Part shown: positions 1 through 7,610 of the stretch, piece by piece
How the letters are laid out: every line of letters starts with the position of its first letter
Position numbering within the stretch: position 1 is the stretch's first letter
Assembly: GCA_031278135.1 (NCBI GenBank)
Contig: JAITKY010000089.1
Coordinates: forward strand, 1-7,797
Length of the DNA stretch: 7,797 nucleotides
From: Prevotellaceae bacterium
Lineage (GTDB): Bacteria > Bacteroidota > Bacteroidia > Bacteroidales > UBA932
Reading direction: 5' to 3'
Program-made: the position numbers and the translations under genes
The notes under the pieces: generated by a model
The model's input: the letters and a program-made list of their open reading frames with translations, nothing else
Database searches by the model: none
Told to the model about the DNA's origin: nothing

Positions 1-1
1 A

Positions 2-1102
2 TTAAATCTTTTCTGTAAGTTTTTGTACAACTCTGAATCTGTTTAGAAATTCTTTAGCAAAGACTCTGAAAATTGTATATATAGGTATTGCGATAAGCAT
101 TCCTACGATTCCGGCGAAACTTCCGGCAATCAATATCAACAGAAAGATTTCCAATGGGTGGGCTTTGATGCTGTTAGCAAAAATGTATGGTTGAAAAACA
201 GTGTCGTCCAATATTTTCATTGCAACAAATACGCTTATTGTTTTGAAAAATATGCTGGTGTATTCTATTTCCATCGATAATACGCCGGCATTTGCAATGG
301 TTACCATAATACTGATGCCTGCGGCGATTAATGGTCCTACATAAGGAATGACATTCAGTATTCCGGCGATAAAACCCAGAAGTATTGCCGTACTAAAATC
401 CAGTCCGACAATAAATTTCAGTCCTGTGGTCAGGACGGTCATCACGCAAAGCATGTCGAAAAACACTCCGATAAAATATCGCATCAGGAGTTTTGTCGAA
501 TTGTTCCATGCGTGCCGTATTCCCGATTCGTATTGAGCAGGGAATAAAATAATTACTCCATCGATAAATAGATTTTCCTCTTTCATAAAGAAGAAGGTGA
601 TGAACGAAATTGCAAAAATAGCAATAGCGATAGAAACAATAAGATCCGTTATCGAACTGAAATATTTCAGAATAACCGAGCTGTCGAACAGTTCTTTTAT
701 TTTATCGAAAAGCAAAACGTCAAAAGAGAAATTTGAATCGGGAAACGCTGTCTGAATAAATTTTTCCAATTGAACAAAAGGGTCGGTGAACAGTACAACT
801 ACATCGTTGATGTTCAACTTCGCCAAAGTTTGGGCATGCTGCGCAATCAAAGGAATAAAAAACGAAAAAAACAGGTAAAGGATAAACATTATCGTACCTA
901 AAGCGAGCGAAGCGCAGATCCAGCGCGGCATGTTTCGCTTCCCTATTCGGATTTTGGAAAGAAAAACGACTATCGGTCTGCCTACAAGCGCCAATATCGC
1001 TGATATTAACAGATATGCGACGATGTTCCTGAAATACCATGCCAGAAAAAGCGCCAGCGTGATTCCCGCAATAATAAGTATTTTTTGATATGTTTTAGCC
1101 AT
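2..1102 (-). CDS. AI-2E/PerM (UPF0118) family transporter
   Basis: This is a polytopic inner-membrane protein of 366 residues, complete, with its TAA stop at bases 2-4. Hydrophobic segments lie near residues 8-46, 62-86, 152-173, 205-231, 237-275, 285-298 and 316-347, which fits the roughly eight-helix layout of the family. The family signature loops are visible: GFIAGILNVIPYVGP at 243-257, and QPYIFANSIKAHPLE at 304-318 followed by a Gly-rich helix with GIVGMLIAIP at 331-340. Members have been reported as autoinducer-2 exporters (TqsA) or as sodium/proton antiporters, so the substrate cannot be assigned here. I chose the ATG at 1100-1102. The reading frame could extend to a TTG at 1133-1135, but that codon lies inside the repeat at 1119-1190 and would put charged, non-family residues in front. 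It follows leuD after a 97-base gap holding the repeat, so it may be transcribed separately. The family call is strong and the function is open. Confidence 0.9.
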   Translation of the reverse strand: MAKTYQKILIIAGITLALFLAWYFRNIVAYLLISAILALVGRPIVVFLSKIRIGKRNMPRWICASLALGTIMFILYLFFSFFIPLIAQHAQTLAKLNINDVVVLFTDPFVQLEKFIQTAFPDSNFSFDVLLFDKIKELFDSSVILKYFSSITDLIVSIAIAIFAISFITFFFMKEENLFIDGVIILFPAQYESGIRHAWNNSTKLLMRYFIGVFFDMLCVMTVLTTGLKFIVGLDFSTAILLGFIAGILNVIPYVGPLIAAGISIMVTIANAGVLSMEIEYTSIFFKTISVFVAMKILDDTVFQPYIFANSIKAHPLEIFLLILIAGSFAGIVGMLIAIPIYTIFRVFAKEFLNRFRVVQKLTEKI

Positions 1103-1118
1103 TTTTATATTTTTTTTT

Positions 1119-1190
1119 AACCACAAAGGACACAAAGTTTCACGAAGTTTTTTATAACTTACTTTGTGTTACTTCTGCGACTTCGTGGTT
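1119..1190. repeat. Imperfect inverted repeat, likely dispersed intergenic element
   Basis: Two 30-base arms at 1119-1148 and 1161-1190 face each other around a 12-base AT-rich centre. Both arms end in AACCAC (outer) and AAAGT or GAAGT (inner), and 20 of 30 positions pair when one arm is reverse-complemented. The wording (AACCACAAAG, ACACAAAGT, CTTCGTGGTT) resembles short 'CCACAAAGACACAAAG'-type sequences that I recall as recurring between genes in many bacterial genomes, but I cannot confirm this without a search. The transcript could form a long, imperfect hairpin between leuD and the AI-2E-family gene. This might attenuate or terminate read-through, but there is no clean GC stem with a U-tract, so I do not call it an intrinsic terminator. 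Confidence 0.55.
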
Positions 1191-1206
1191 TTAAAAGTTT
1201 CACGAA
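1134..1206. repeat. Pair of 13-base direct repeats around the leuD stop codon
   Basis: AAAGTTTCACGAA occurs at 1134-1146, inside the left arm of the inverted repeat, and again at 1194-1206. The second copy overlaps the end of leuD. On the minus strand it reads TTCGTGAAACTTT and supplies the TCG serine codon and the TGA stop (1200-1202). The pair therefore flanks most of the element, as might happen if the repeat grew by duplication or landed against the end of leuD. The match is exact over 13 bases. The origin is inference. Confidence 0.6.
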
Positions 1207-1796
1207 TTTCTGTCTATTTCCCATTTTTCGATATTCGATTTACTGTTTAACAGGTAATCAATGTCGTCGAATCCGTTCAACAAACATTCTTTTTTATATC
1301 CGTTTATAACGAAATGTTCCGATTTTTCGGTTGAGTCGTTTGTCACTGTCTGATTTTTCAAATCGACTGTTACAATGGTCTTTGCATTGCTGTAAATCGA
1401 ATCGAACAATTCTTTCAGGAACTCGTCGGAAACCAAAACCGGCAAAACGAAATTGTTTAAAGCGTTATTTTTGAAAATGTCGGCAAAATAGCTGGAAATA
1501 ATCACTTTAAAACCATAATCCTGAATAGCCCATGCGGCATGTTCCCTGCTTGAACCGCAGCCGAAATTTTTTCCTGCTACCAGGATTTCGCCTGCATAGT
1601 TTTTGTCGTTCAGCGGGAAACCGGGGACAGGATTACCTTCTTTGTCGTATCGCCAATCGCAAAAAAGATTTTTCCCGAAACCCTCTCTTGTCGTTGCTTT
1701 CAAAAAACGTGCGGGAATTATCTGGTCAGTGTCAATATTTTCAATTGAAACAGGTACGCAAGTTGAATTTAATGTTGTAAACTTTCTTTTCATCAT
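1200..1796 (-). CDS. leuD: 3-isopropylmalate dehydratase small subunit LeuD
   Basis: This is the 198-residue small (swivel-domain) subunit of isopropylmalate isomerase. With the iron-sulfur large subunit LeuC it interconverts 2- and 3-isopropylmalate in leucine synthesis in the cytoplasm. The family blocks are all present: [14 protein letters not shown] at 20-33, [11 protein letters not shown] at 77-87 (the substrate-contacting aconitase-swivel loop), [13 protein letters not shown] at 108-120, and [16 protein letters not shown] at 168-183. The length is normal (E. coli LeuD is about 200 residues). Two adjacent ATGs (1796 and 1793) could start it, and the choice changes one residue. It begins 33 bases after the TolC-family stop with no clear promoter in between, which suggests read-through from the efflux genes. 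No leuC, leuA or leuB lies in the window, although leuD normally sits beside leuC. The terminal Ser codon and TGA stop fall in a repeat copy (1194-1206), but the conserved core is intact. Confidence 0.97.
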   Translation of the reverse strand: MMKRKFTTLNSTCVPVSIENIDTDQIIPARFLKATTREGFGKNLFCDWRYDKEGNPVPGFPLNDKNYAGEILVAGKNFGCGSSREHAAWAIQDYGFKVIISSYFADIFKNNALNNFVLPVLVSDEFLKELFDSIYSNAKTIVTVDLKNQTVTNDSTEKSEHFVINGYKKECLLNGFDDIDYLLNSKSNIEKWEIDRNS

Positions 1797-1829
1797 TTTA
1801 TTTTGTTTATGTAATAATCATTAGTTAAT

Positions 1830-3293
1830 TTAAAGCCCTTTCATCGGAACGATTGGGGCGTTTTTTTCGAAATCGAACAGTGAAAGGATTTTCAGATTCA
1901 ACAGTTCGAGTTTGTAGTTGATAAGAGCTTGGGTATATTCCATTTTTTTGCTCGACAACTGTGTTTGAAACTGATTGATCTGCATACCGGTGATGTCGCC
2001 TTCGCGATATCGCGTCAGATTTAGTTCGTAAGCAAGTTGAGCGTTCCGGACGCTTTGTTCGACAATGGAAATTTGCGTACGGAGATTTTCGAGACTGCGC
2101 CATACTTGACGGATATCCAGTTCGATACCTTTTATCTCTTCTTCTTTATTGATTTCGTGTACTTCCTGCGATATTTTCTGCGCTTTGATACGCGCTTTTT
2201 TTTCGCCCCAGTCGAAAATAGGAATAGCGAACGTAATTGCAACTCTCGGATTCTGAACAGGATTTTCGTATATTTTACTGAAATTTCTGTTGTCGCCGGA
2301 CAGACCGAGCGAAAGAGATATATCACCTTTAAATTCGTTGAGCGCTTTTGTCCTGATGAGGTCAAATTCAAGTTCTTCGCCTGATATTTCACGCTGGCGT
2401 AACTCTAAACGTGAAGTTAATCCATGTTCGATAGCCATAGTTAAATCAACGTCCACAGGTTTGATAACCACTTTGGCAACGACCTCCAGATCTTGTCCGA
2501 GCGGTAATCCCAGAGTTTGTTTCAATTGATCTTTGGCATTTTCCAGTCGCACGATACTTGCGTCCACCGACGAACGTGCTGTAGCGAGATTCAGTTCCGC
2601 CTGATACAGTTCATCTTTGACAGCCAAATCTGCTTCGACCTTGTTTTTGATGATTTCATAACTCGCCTGCACATTTTCAAATTCATCCTTACTGATTGTC
2701 ACGTTACTTTGCGCAGTATATACTGCATAGAACTGGCTTGTTATTTGCCGTTCGGTATTCAGACGCTGCAAAGCATAACTGATATTTGCATTTTCGAGAT
2801 TAAATTCCAACTGTTTCAGTTCCATTTTACGTCGGTTGTAAGTGAAGACAGGTTGCGAAATTTGCAGATTGAGGTTATTGGTGAAAGCATCGTTATAATT
2901 TTTGACACCATCGACATTGGAAGTGTTTGTTTGCCAGCCGAAATTGTTTACTAAAGAGATAACTCCGTCGGTTTTAAGAATGGGTTGCGATACCTGAAAT
3001 GTCCCGCTTGTAGCGAAATTTTCGTTGGTGTACCACTGCGACAGACGGGTATCGAATTGACGACGATTGCTGTAACTCGCCGGCGACAAATTCAGCGAAA
3101 AATTGGATTTCAACGCCGCTCGTTGAGCAATAAGCATTTGTTTGTATCTTTCGAGATTCAGGAACGAACTGCGCAATGCCGGACTGTTTTCCTGCGCAAT
3201 ATCCATTGCCTGTTCTATTGTCAGCGACAACTGGCCATGAACTGTAGCCGTAAATAACAGGCTGATAATTGTAGTGAATATTATTTTTTTCAT
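1830..3293 (-). CDS. TolC-family outer-membrane efflux protein
   Basis: The protein has 487 residues and belongs to the outer membrane efflux protein (OEP) family, whose trimers form a channel through the outer membrane and a periplasmic alpha-barrel. Residues 1-20 are a signal peptide: MKKIIF, a hydrophobic core, then a likely signal peptidase I site after VHG20. There is no lipobox cysteine, so unlike OprM-type relatives it is not a lipoprotein. The two internal repeats of the fold are visible. The first has a beta-strand to helix turn at LQISQPVFTYNRRKMELK (143-160). The second has the matching FAIPIFDWGEKKARIKAQ (355-372), with long heptad-like helices at 160-260 and 370-470. It starts 39 bases after the ABC permease and shares its strand, so the three genes probably form one export system. 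The substrate is unknown. The ATG at 3291-3293 is well placed before the signal peptide. Confidence 0.93.
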   Translation of the reverse strand: MKKIIFTTIISLLFTATVHGQLSLTIEQAMDIAQENSPALRSSFLNLERYKQMLIAQRAALKSNFSLNLSPASYSNRRQFDTRLSQWYTNENFATSGTFQVSQPILKTDGVISLVNNFGWQTNTSNVDGVKNYNDAFTNNLNLQISQPVFTYNRRKMELKQLEFNLENANISYALQRLNTERQITSQFYAVYTAQSNVTISKDEFENVQASYEIIKNKVEADLAVKDELYQAELNLATARSSVDASIVRLENAKDQLKQTLGLPLGQDLEVVAKVVIKPVDVDLTMAIEHGLTSRLELRQREISGEELEFDLIRTKALNEFKGDISLSLGLSGDNRNFSKIYENPVQNPRVAITFAIPIFDWGEKKARIKAQKISQEVHEINKEEEIKGIELDIRQVWRSLENLRTQISIVEQSVRNAQLAYELNLTRYREGDITGMQINQFQTQLSSKKMEYTQALINYKLELLNLKILSLFDFEKNAPIVPMKGL

Positions 3294-3332
3294 ATCGAAT
3301 TTATTTTTTCTTTTATCATTATCATTTTTCCA

Positions 3333-6300
3333 TTACTGTCGTTTTACTATTTTAACTGCATCGGCAAACATAAACCGGACTTTCGATTCGTTTGAGAGCG
3401 TGACGCTTACTGTATCGGAATCAAAATAATAGACACCCAACTGTTCCCAGCCATTCTTTGCTTTGGACAGGCTGATATAAGCATCCTCAACATCAGTGCC
3501 ATACGACACTTTAAAGCGATATTCCGCATCATTAAACGTTCTGCGATTGCGTTTAATATTTTCATGAATAAACATATAATAATATAATTCGTACTGCCCG
3601 GGCGACGGAACAGGGATTTTCCATGTCGCCGTCTGGTTACCGCCTTTGTTGCGTACAGTTCTGACAACGTAAGCGGAACGTATATATTTACCATAATATT
3701 TATCGTGTGTATTGGCTGTCCATTGAAGCGGCGCACTCCACCACTGGAATCCGGAATATTCGAACGGCATTTTTTTTACATTCTCCAACAGTTTCGGCAA
3801 CAATCCGATAACCGGTTTTTTCGACAGCGTAAACAGCGTCGAATCTTCGTTATCAACAATAACCTCATTCGGAACGTTGCCGGAATAATCTTCGGGAAGG
3901 ATAATGTCTTCGTCGTTTTCCGACAATCGTCTGTTTTCGCGTTTGATATCGGAGTTTAACGGCACATTGATAATCATCGGAAGATTTCTTGAAATCATTG
4001 TGTTTACATTCATATTAATTGGCGTATTTTCCCAGACCGAAACCAATTGCATACTCCGGCGGGCGGGAATCGTGACTTTGCGGTTGGTTCGAGGATCGAC
4101 AATATTGCCTTGTCTTGCGATGTAAAAGGATATATTTACAGTCCCGTCATAGTCGGAACCGTTGCTGATGACTGTTTTAACCACAAAATAATCTTTTCCG
4201 CGATCATTAACGTTGATCACTTCCGGTGTTTCGATATTGTAAACAGGCAATTTTGACAACTCGTTCCAAGTCTCCAAATCGGAAAGAATATCGGCGTCGC
4301 TTATCCTGCCAAGTGTATCTAAAAGACTTTCTAACTGTATATTCCGGAATGTGTGTTTCTTTAACACCGAATAAAGGGAATCATAGAAAACATTAGTTCC
4401 AATATTCTGTTCGGCAGGCGCAAACAGTTGCATTGCTTTCAGTCCGACAATATTGTTCATTAAACTTCGATGTTCCACGTCTGCAAGTAAATCCTTAAAC
4501 GGCCGCTGTTCAAGCAGGATATTTGACTTTTCGGAATTGCTGATACCGTTTATTTCGCGTTCCTGCGAAGAATTAGCCGGATTGCGCAAATAGACTTCTA
4601 TCAAGCGATTGGCTATGGACCAACTATCAGAAAATATGTTGTATCTGAAATTAAAGAATTGTGGAAATACATAATACCGGTTCGGAACCGAAGTTATATT
4701 GAATGATCCTCTGTTGTTGCGCGAATCGCCATTGCTTATCGGATTTGAAAATGTCCATACGACATTGTGATAAGCCTGAATTTGCGCATCTTTAATATTT
4801 TTGTTTCCACCCCATGCCTGATGGTTTTCGACACTCCTTTTGAGATTCATTGGCCATATATTGAAGCCTTTTTCGATAACAAACACCATTTCGGGCTGTA
4901 CCGTTTCCTGCGCCTGCGACCAGGCATGAGAATAGCACTGAAACTGTGCGGGAACTTCGACTAACGAAAAACGTTTGAACGGATAACTGAGCCTGAATCC
5001 GCGTTCCATATTTTCTTTCGTTTCTTGCACGAGTGCGGGAATAGTGTCGCGTATCGAATCCAGCGCCGTAGCGTAGAAAAAATCGTTTCCTTCGATGTGC
5101 CAGATACTGTACTGAATACTGTCGCGAATACAACTTTTTTGCCTGTATTTTCCTGCTGCCAACGAAATTGCCTGCATGGGATATTCCGGTGAAAACGAAT
5201 AACTTCCATCGGTATTTTCGACGCTTTCGCCCTGCGACAGCGGGACTAATCCGGGCAATGGAGTAACATTCAGCGTAAAACGGCTGAAATATGTCTGTTG
5301 CCAGTCGGGACTTTCGTCGCTGTAGCCAACGCCCGGACGCGGATACCAGTATGTTTCGGGTGTAAGAAGCATGTAACTGCCTGTCTGAAAACTGTATTGC
5401 TTGTCGATATTGAAAACTTTTGTTTTGTTTCCCTTGTTTAATTCTTCTTTCGGAATATCCAAATAACAGAACGAATTGTCTAATGTTCCGCGATATTTTA
5501 TTGACAGCGAAATGGTGTCGCCGGCGGAAATGTCTTTGCCGAAATCTATCAGCAAAATCTGTTTCTCCCGTTTGAAATCCAGGATTTTATCTCCGCTCAT
5601 GACTTTTTCGATTTCCAATCCCGGATTCAGGCAAAAAGTAAAGACTTGCGACGACGACAGCGCTATTCCGGTCATTTTGGTTTCCGACACAAATGTCGCC
5701 GGATTCTGTTTCACCGAAATATCGTACTGTTCGATAGTCATTTTTGGCGTATGTACATATTTATTATTGATTTGCGTATATAACAGGCGGCTTTCATTCT
5801 GATTTATTATCCGACTGACATGCCGGTAGCCCGAACCCGCACACAATAACAATGTGCACAACGACAGGACTATCCAGGGAAAACTGCTTTTCGACGAATT
5901 TGGCAGCCTGCCGAACATGGGAATGGTGATAAAAATACATGTAAGTCCTGCAAATAAGTAGATTGAGCGGTGTACAATGATTTCCTCCAGATTCGGAAAA
6001 CCGACAATCGTCGATTTCATCAACGGAAGATAATAAACCATATAATCAAACAGATAGTAGAATTTATCGTCCAGATAAAAGAGCGTCGCCCCGATATATC
6101 CTAAAAGCAATACGAATGTAACCGCCTGATTTCGAAAAATCAACATCATAACAACAGAAAGCCCGATAATGTAAATAAGCGTGGGAATACTGATAACCAG
6201 AAAGTAAAAGATATACGCTCCCCAATCAACCGACGTGCCGGCGGGCGCAGCGACTGTAAAAATAATCGCTATTGCTATTATTATCAGATTAAGAATAAGA

Positions 6301-6650
6301 AATATACGGATATTTCCCCATATTTTTCCGAACACGTATTCTGCATTGCTCAGCGGACGGACGTAAAAGATTTCGGAAGTATCTAATTTTTTGTCTCTTT
6401 TCAGGAAATCGGAAGCCAAAAATATTGCAATCACTGCCTGTCCGGTGTTTAGTATTATCATATTAAAGTACGGGATATTGGACGGAATAAGAAACATTTC
6501 CCAATAACTCTGCTGCAAAACCATCCCGATGTTTAATATAACCAAAAGCGCTATCGCCAATAGCGCAAAAATCCTGAAAAACCAACTCCTGAACAGCAAC
6601 TTGCTTTCGTATTTCGCAACATATTGTATATTCCTTATAAACATCATCAT
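3333..6650 (-). CDS. ABC-2-type permease fused to catalytically degenerate M1-peptidase-like and golvesin-like periplasmic domains
   Basis: This 1105-residue protein has an N-terminal ABC-2-type membrane part with about seven hydrophobic helices (near 22-46, 62-81, 113-135, 148-172, 174-193, 227-246 and 257-275). The Lys/Arg-rich loops at 82-110 and 247-256 place the N-terminus inside and everything after 275 in the periplasm. Residues about 290-800 resemble the M1 aminopeptidase fold of ABC-permease/M1 fusions known in Bacteroidota: ETYWYPRPG (432-440), the VEVPAQF segment (564-570), QPEMVFVIEKGF (585-596) and a helical part at 731-771. No HEXXH zinc motif exists in this region, so peptidase activity is unlikely. 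Residues 805-900 look Ig-like. Residues 925-1105 match the golvesin C-terminal pattern: VIVDNED (930-936), WW (970-971), YYGKY (985-989), TATWKIPVPSPGQYELYYY (1007-1025), WEQLGVYYF (1068-1076) and ADAVKIV (1096-1102). The gene starts 4 bases after the ATPase stop at three consecutive ATGs (6650, 6647, 6644), so translational coupling is likely. The ABC partnership is well supported. The role of the periplasmic part is unknown. Confidence 0.86.
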   Translation of the reverse strand: MMMFIRNIQYVAKYESKLLFRSWFFRIFALLAIALLVILNIGMVLQQSYWEMFLIPSNIPYFNMIILNTGQAVIAIFLASDFLKRDKKLDTSEIFYVRPLSNAEYVFGKIWGNIRIFLILNLIIIAIAIIFTVAAPAGTSVDWGAYIFYFLVISIPTLIYIIGLSVVMMLIFRNQAVTFVLLLGYIGATLFYLDDKFYYLFDYMVYYLPLMKSTIVGFPNLEEIIVHRSIYLFAGLTCIFITIPMFGRLPNSSKSSFPWIVLSLCTLLLCAGSGYRHVSRIINQNESRLLYTQINNKYVHTPKMTIEQYDISVKQNPATFVSETKMTGIALSSSQVFTFCLNPGLEIEKVMSGDKILDFKREKQILLIDFGKDISAGDTISLSIKYRGTLDNSFCYLDIPKEELNKGNKTKVFNIDKQYSFQTGSYMLLTPETYWYPRPGVGYSDESPDWQQTYFSRFTLNVTPLPGLVPLSQGESVENTDGSYSFSPEYPMQAISLAAGKYRQKSCIRDSIQYSIWHIEGNDFFYATALDSIRDTIPALVQETKENMERGFRLSYPFKRFSLVEVPAQFQCYSHAWSQAQETVQPEMVFVIEKGFNIWPMNLKRSVENHQAWGGNKNIKDAQIQAYHNVVWTFSNPISNGDSRNNRGSFNITSVPNRYYVFPQFFNFRYNIFSDSWSIANRLIEVYLRNPANSSQEREINGISNSEKSNILLEQRPFKDLLADVEHRSLMNNIVGLKAMQLFAPAEQNIGTNVFYDSLYSVLKKHTFRNIQLESLLDTLGRISDADILSDLETWNELSKLPVYNIETPEVINVNDRGKDYFVVKTVISNGSDYDGTVNISFYIARQGNIVDPRTNRKVTIPARRSMQLVSVWENTPINMNVNTMISRNLPMIINVPLNSDIKRENRRLSENDEDIILPEDYSGNVPNEVIVDNEDSTLFTLSKKPVIGLLPKLLENVKKMPFEYSGFQWWSAPLQWTANTHDKYYGKYIRSAYVVRTVRNKGGNQTATWKIPVPSPGQYELYYYMFIHENIKRNRRTFNDAEYRFKVSYGTDVEDAYISLSKAKNGWEQLGVYYFDSDTVSVTLSNESKVRFMFADAVKIVKRQ

Positions 6651-6654
6651 AGCA

Positions 6655-7548
6655 TTAATCGTTTGTCCAAAGATTTAATTGATTCTCCATATAATATACG
6701 TAAGCGTGTTCGAGATTCGGTGGATACGGTTCGGCATGGTATCCTTCGACTTCGTCGGCAACGACCTGTACTTCCCAACTCGTTCCCGACGGAATGGTCG
6801 CTATAACAGGGTATTTATTACCGATTTGCGTCAATTCGTCGCCGGTAACGTGGACACGCCACACTTTCCCTTCGGTACGCCGCAACATCTCTTCCGGCGA
6901 ACCGATAAAAGAGATTGCACCGCCATTCATCAATGCCATCCGTTTGCATGTGCTTGATATATCGCCAACTATATGTGTCGAAAGCAATATTATCGCATCG
7001 TTTCCGCTGACTTCCGACAACAGGTTTCGGAATTTGATTCGCTCTTCGGGGTCAAGTCCGCTCGTCGGCTCATCGACCACTATCACTTTCGGATTGTGAA
7101 TCAACGCTTGAGCGATGCCTAATCGTCGTTTCATTCCTCCCGACAGTTTGTTGGCATATCGTTCGCGAGCGTCGAAAAGCCCTACGTTTTCGAGCATTGC
7201 GTCCACAGCCTGTTTCCGTTGTTTCGTGCCGGTCATCCCCGACAGTCGTGCTGCATAATCTAGAAACTCATACGTCGTGTATTTTGCAAAAAACCGGAAA
7301 TCCTGTGGAAGATATCCCAGAATGCGGCGTACTTCCTTCCGTCGCTTTAACAGATTGTATCCGAAGACGTTCACTTCGCCCGACGATGGCTCAAGCAAGG
7401 CAACCAAAATACGCATCAAAGTCGATTTCCCGGCTCCGTTCGGACCCAGTAACCCAAACATTCCTGCCGGTATTTCAAGATTGACATCTTTCAAAGCATG
7501 ATTCCCGTTTGGATAAACTTTATTGAGACCTTTTATTAATATACTCAC
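6655..7548 (-). CDS. ABC exporter ATP-binding protein
   Basis: This 297-residue cytoplasmic nucleotide-binding subunit should power the adjacent permease. All catalytic motifs are intact: Walker A GPNGAGKST (35-43), Q-loop Gln82 in YLPQDF, signature LSGGM (135-139), Walker B VIVVDEP (155-161), D-loop SGLD (163-166) and switch His192 in STH. The C-terminal 75 or so residues after ISFIGSPEEML form the extension usual in CcmA/DrrA/NatA-type ATPases of ABC-2 exporters. The start is a GTG at 7546-7548. A TAA codon lies immediately upstream in frame, so no earlier start is possible, and no ATG follows before the conserved N-terminal strand. It is the first gene of the run, about 25-30 bases downstream of the proposed transcription start. 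Only one ATPase and one permease are present, so the transporter would have to be homodimeric. Confidence 0.95.
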   Translation of the reverse strand: MSILIKGLNKVYPNGNHALKDVNLEIPAGMFGLLGPNGAGKSTLMRILVALLEPSSGEVNVFGYNLLKRRKEVRRILGYLPQDFRFFAKYTTYEFLDYAARLSGMTGTKQRKQAVDAMLENVGLFDARERYANKLSGGMKRRLGIAQALIHNPKVIVVDEPTSGLDPEERIKFRNLLSEVSGNDAIILLSTHIVGDISSTCKRMALMNGGAISFIGSPEEMLRRTEGKVWRVHVTGDELTQIGNKYPVIATIPSGTSWEVQVVADEVEGYHAEPYPPNLEHAYVYYMENQLNLWTND

Positions 7549-7578
7549 TTAAATCCAAATTTAAGAGTTTTAAAGTCG

Positions 7579-7610
7579 CAAACTTAAACAAAGTTTTTGA
7601 AGTTTACAAG
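7579..7610 (-). promoter_or_regulatory. Candidate Bacteroides-type promoter for the ABC/TolC operon
   Basis: Read on the minus strand, TAAGTTTG (7586-7579) is an exact match to the Bacteroidota -7 consensus TAnnTTTG. A TTG at 7609-7607 (CTTG in context) lies 20 bases upstream, within the usual spacing of the -33 element. Transcription would start near 7572, leaving an AT-rich leader of about 25 bases before the GTG start. A second TAnnTTTG match at 7563-7556 has no -33 partner and would leave almost no leader, so it is less likely. The call rests on consensus and position only. Confidence 0.5.
7580..7605. promoter_or_regulatory. Inverted repeat overlapping the -7 element, possible operator
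   Basis: AAACTT (7580-7585) and AAGTTT (7591-7596) form a perfect 6-base inverted repeat around a 5-base spacer. A further AAGTTT follows at 7600-7605. The first arm covers most of the proposed -7 box, so a dimeric regulator bound here would block RNA polymerase. The site is AT-rich, so chance symmetry is quite possible, and no regulator gene is in the window to pair it with. Confidence 0.3.

Noticed and set aside
1103..1135. An 11-residue N-terminal extension of the AI-2E-family protein, starting at TTG
   Set aside because: The extra codons come from the repeat arm and a poly-A tract, they use a weak TTG start, and they add charged residues unlike the family N-terminus. The ATG at 1102 fits better.
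2037..2954. Open frames of 79-145 codons on the plus strand within the TolC gene
   Set aside because: They lie wholly opposite a well-supported gene, encode low-complexity Phe/Ile/Cys-rich sequence without recognisable motifs, and have no plausible promoter or start context.
4792..5209. Minus-strand frames of 82 and 113 codons inside the large permease gene
   Set aside because: They are alternative frames of a real gene, rich in Arg and Ser, with no family resemblance.
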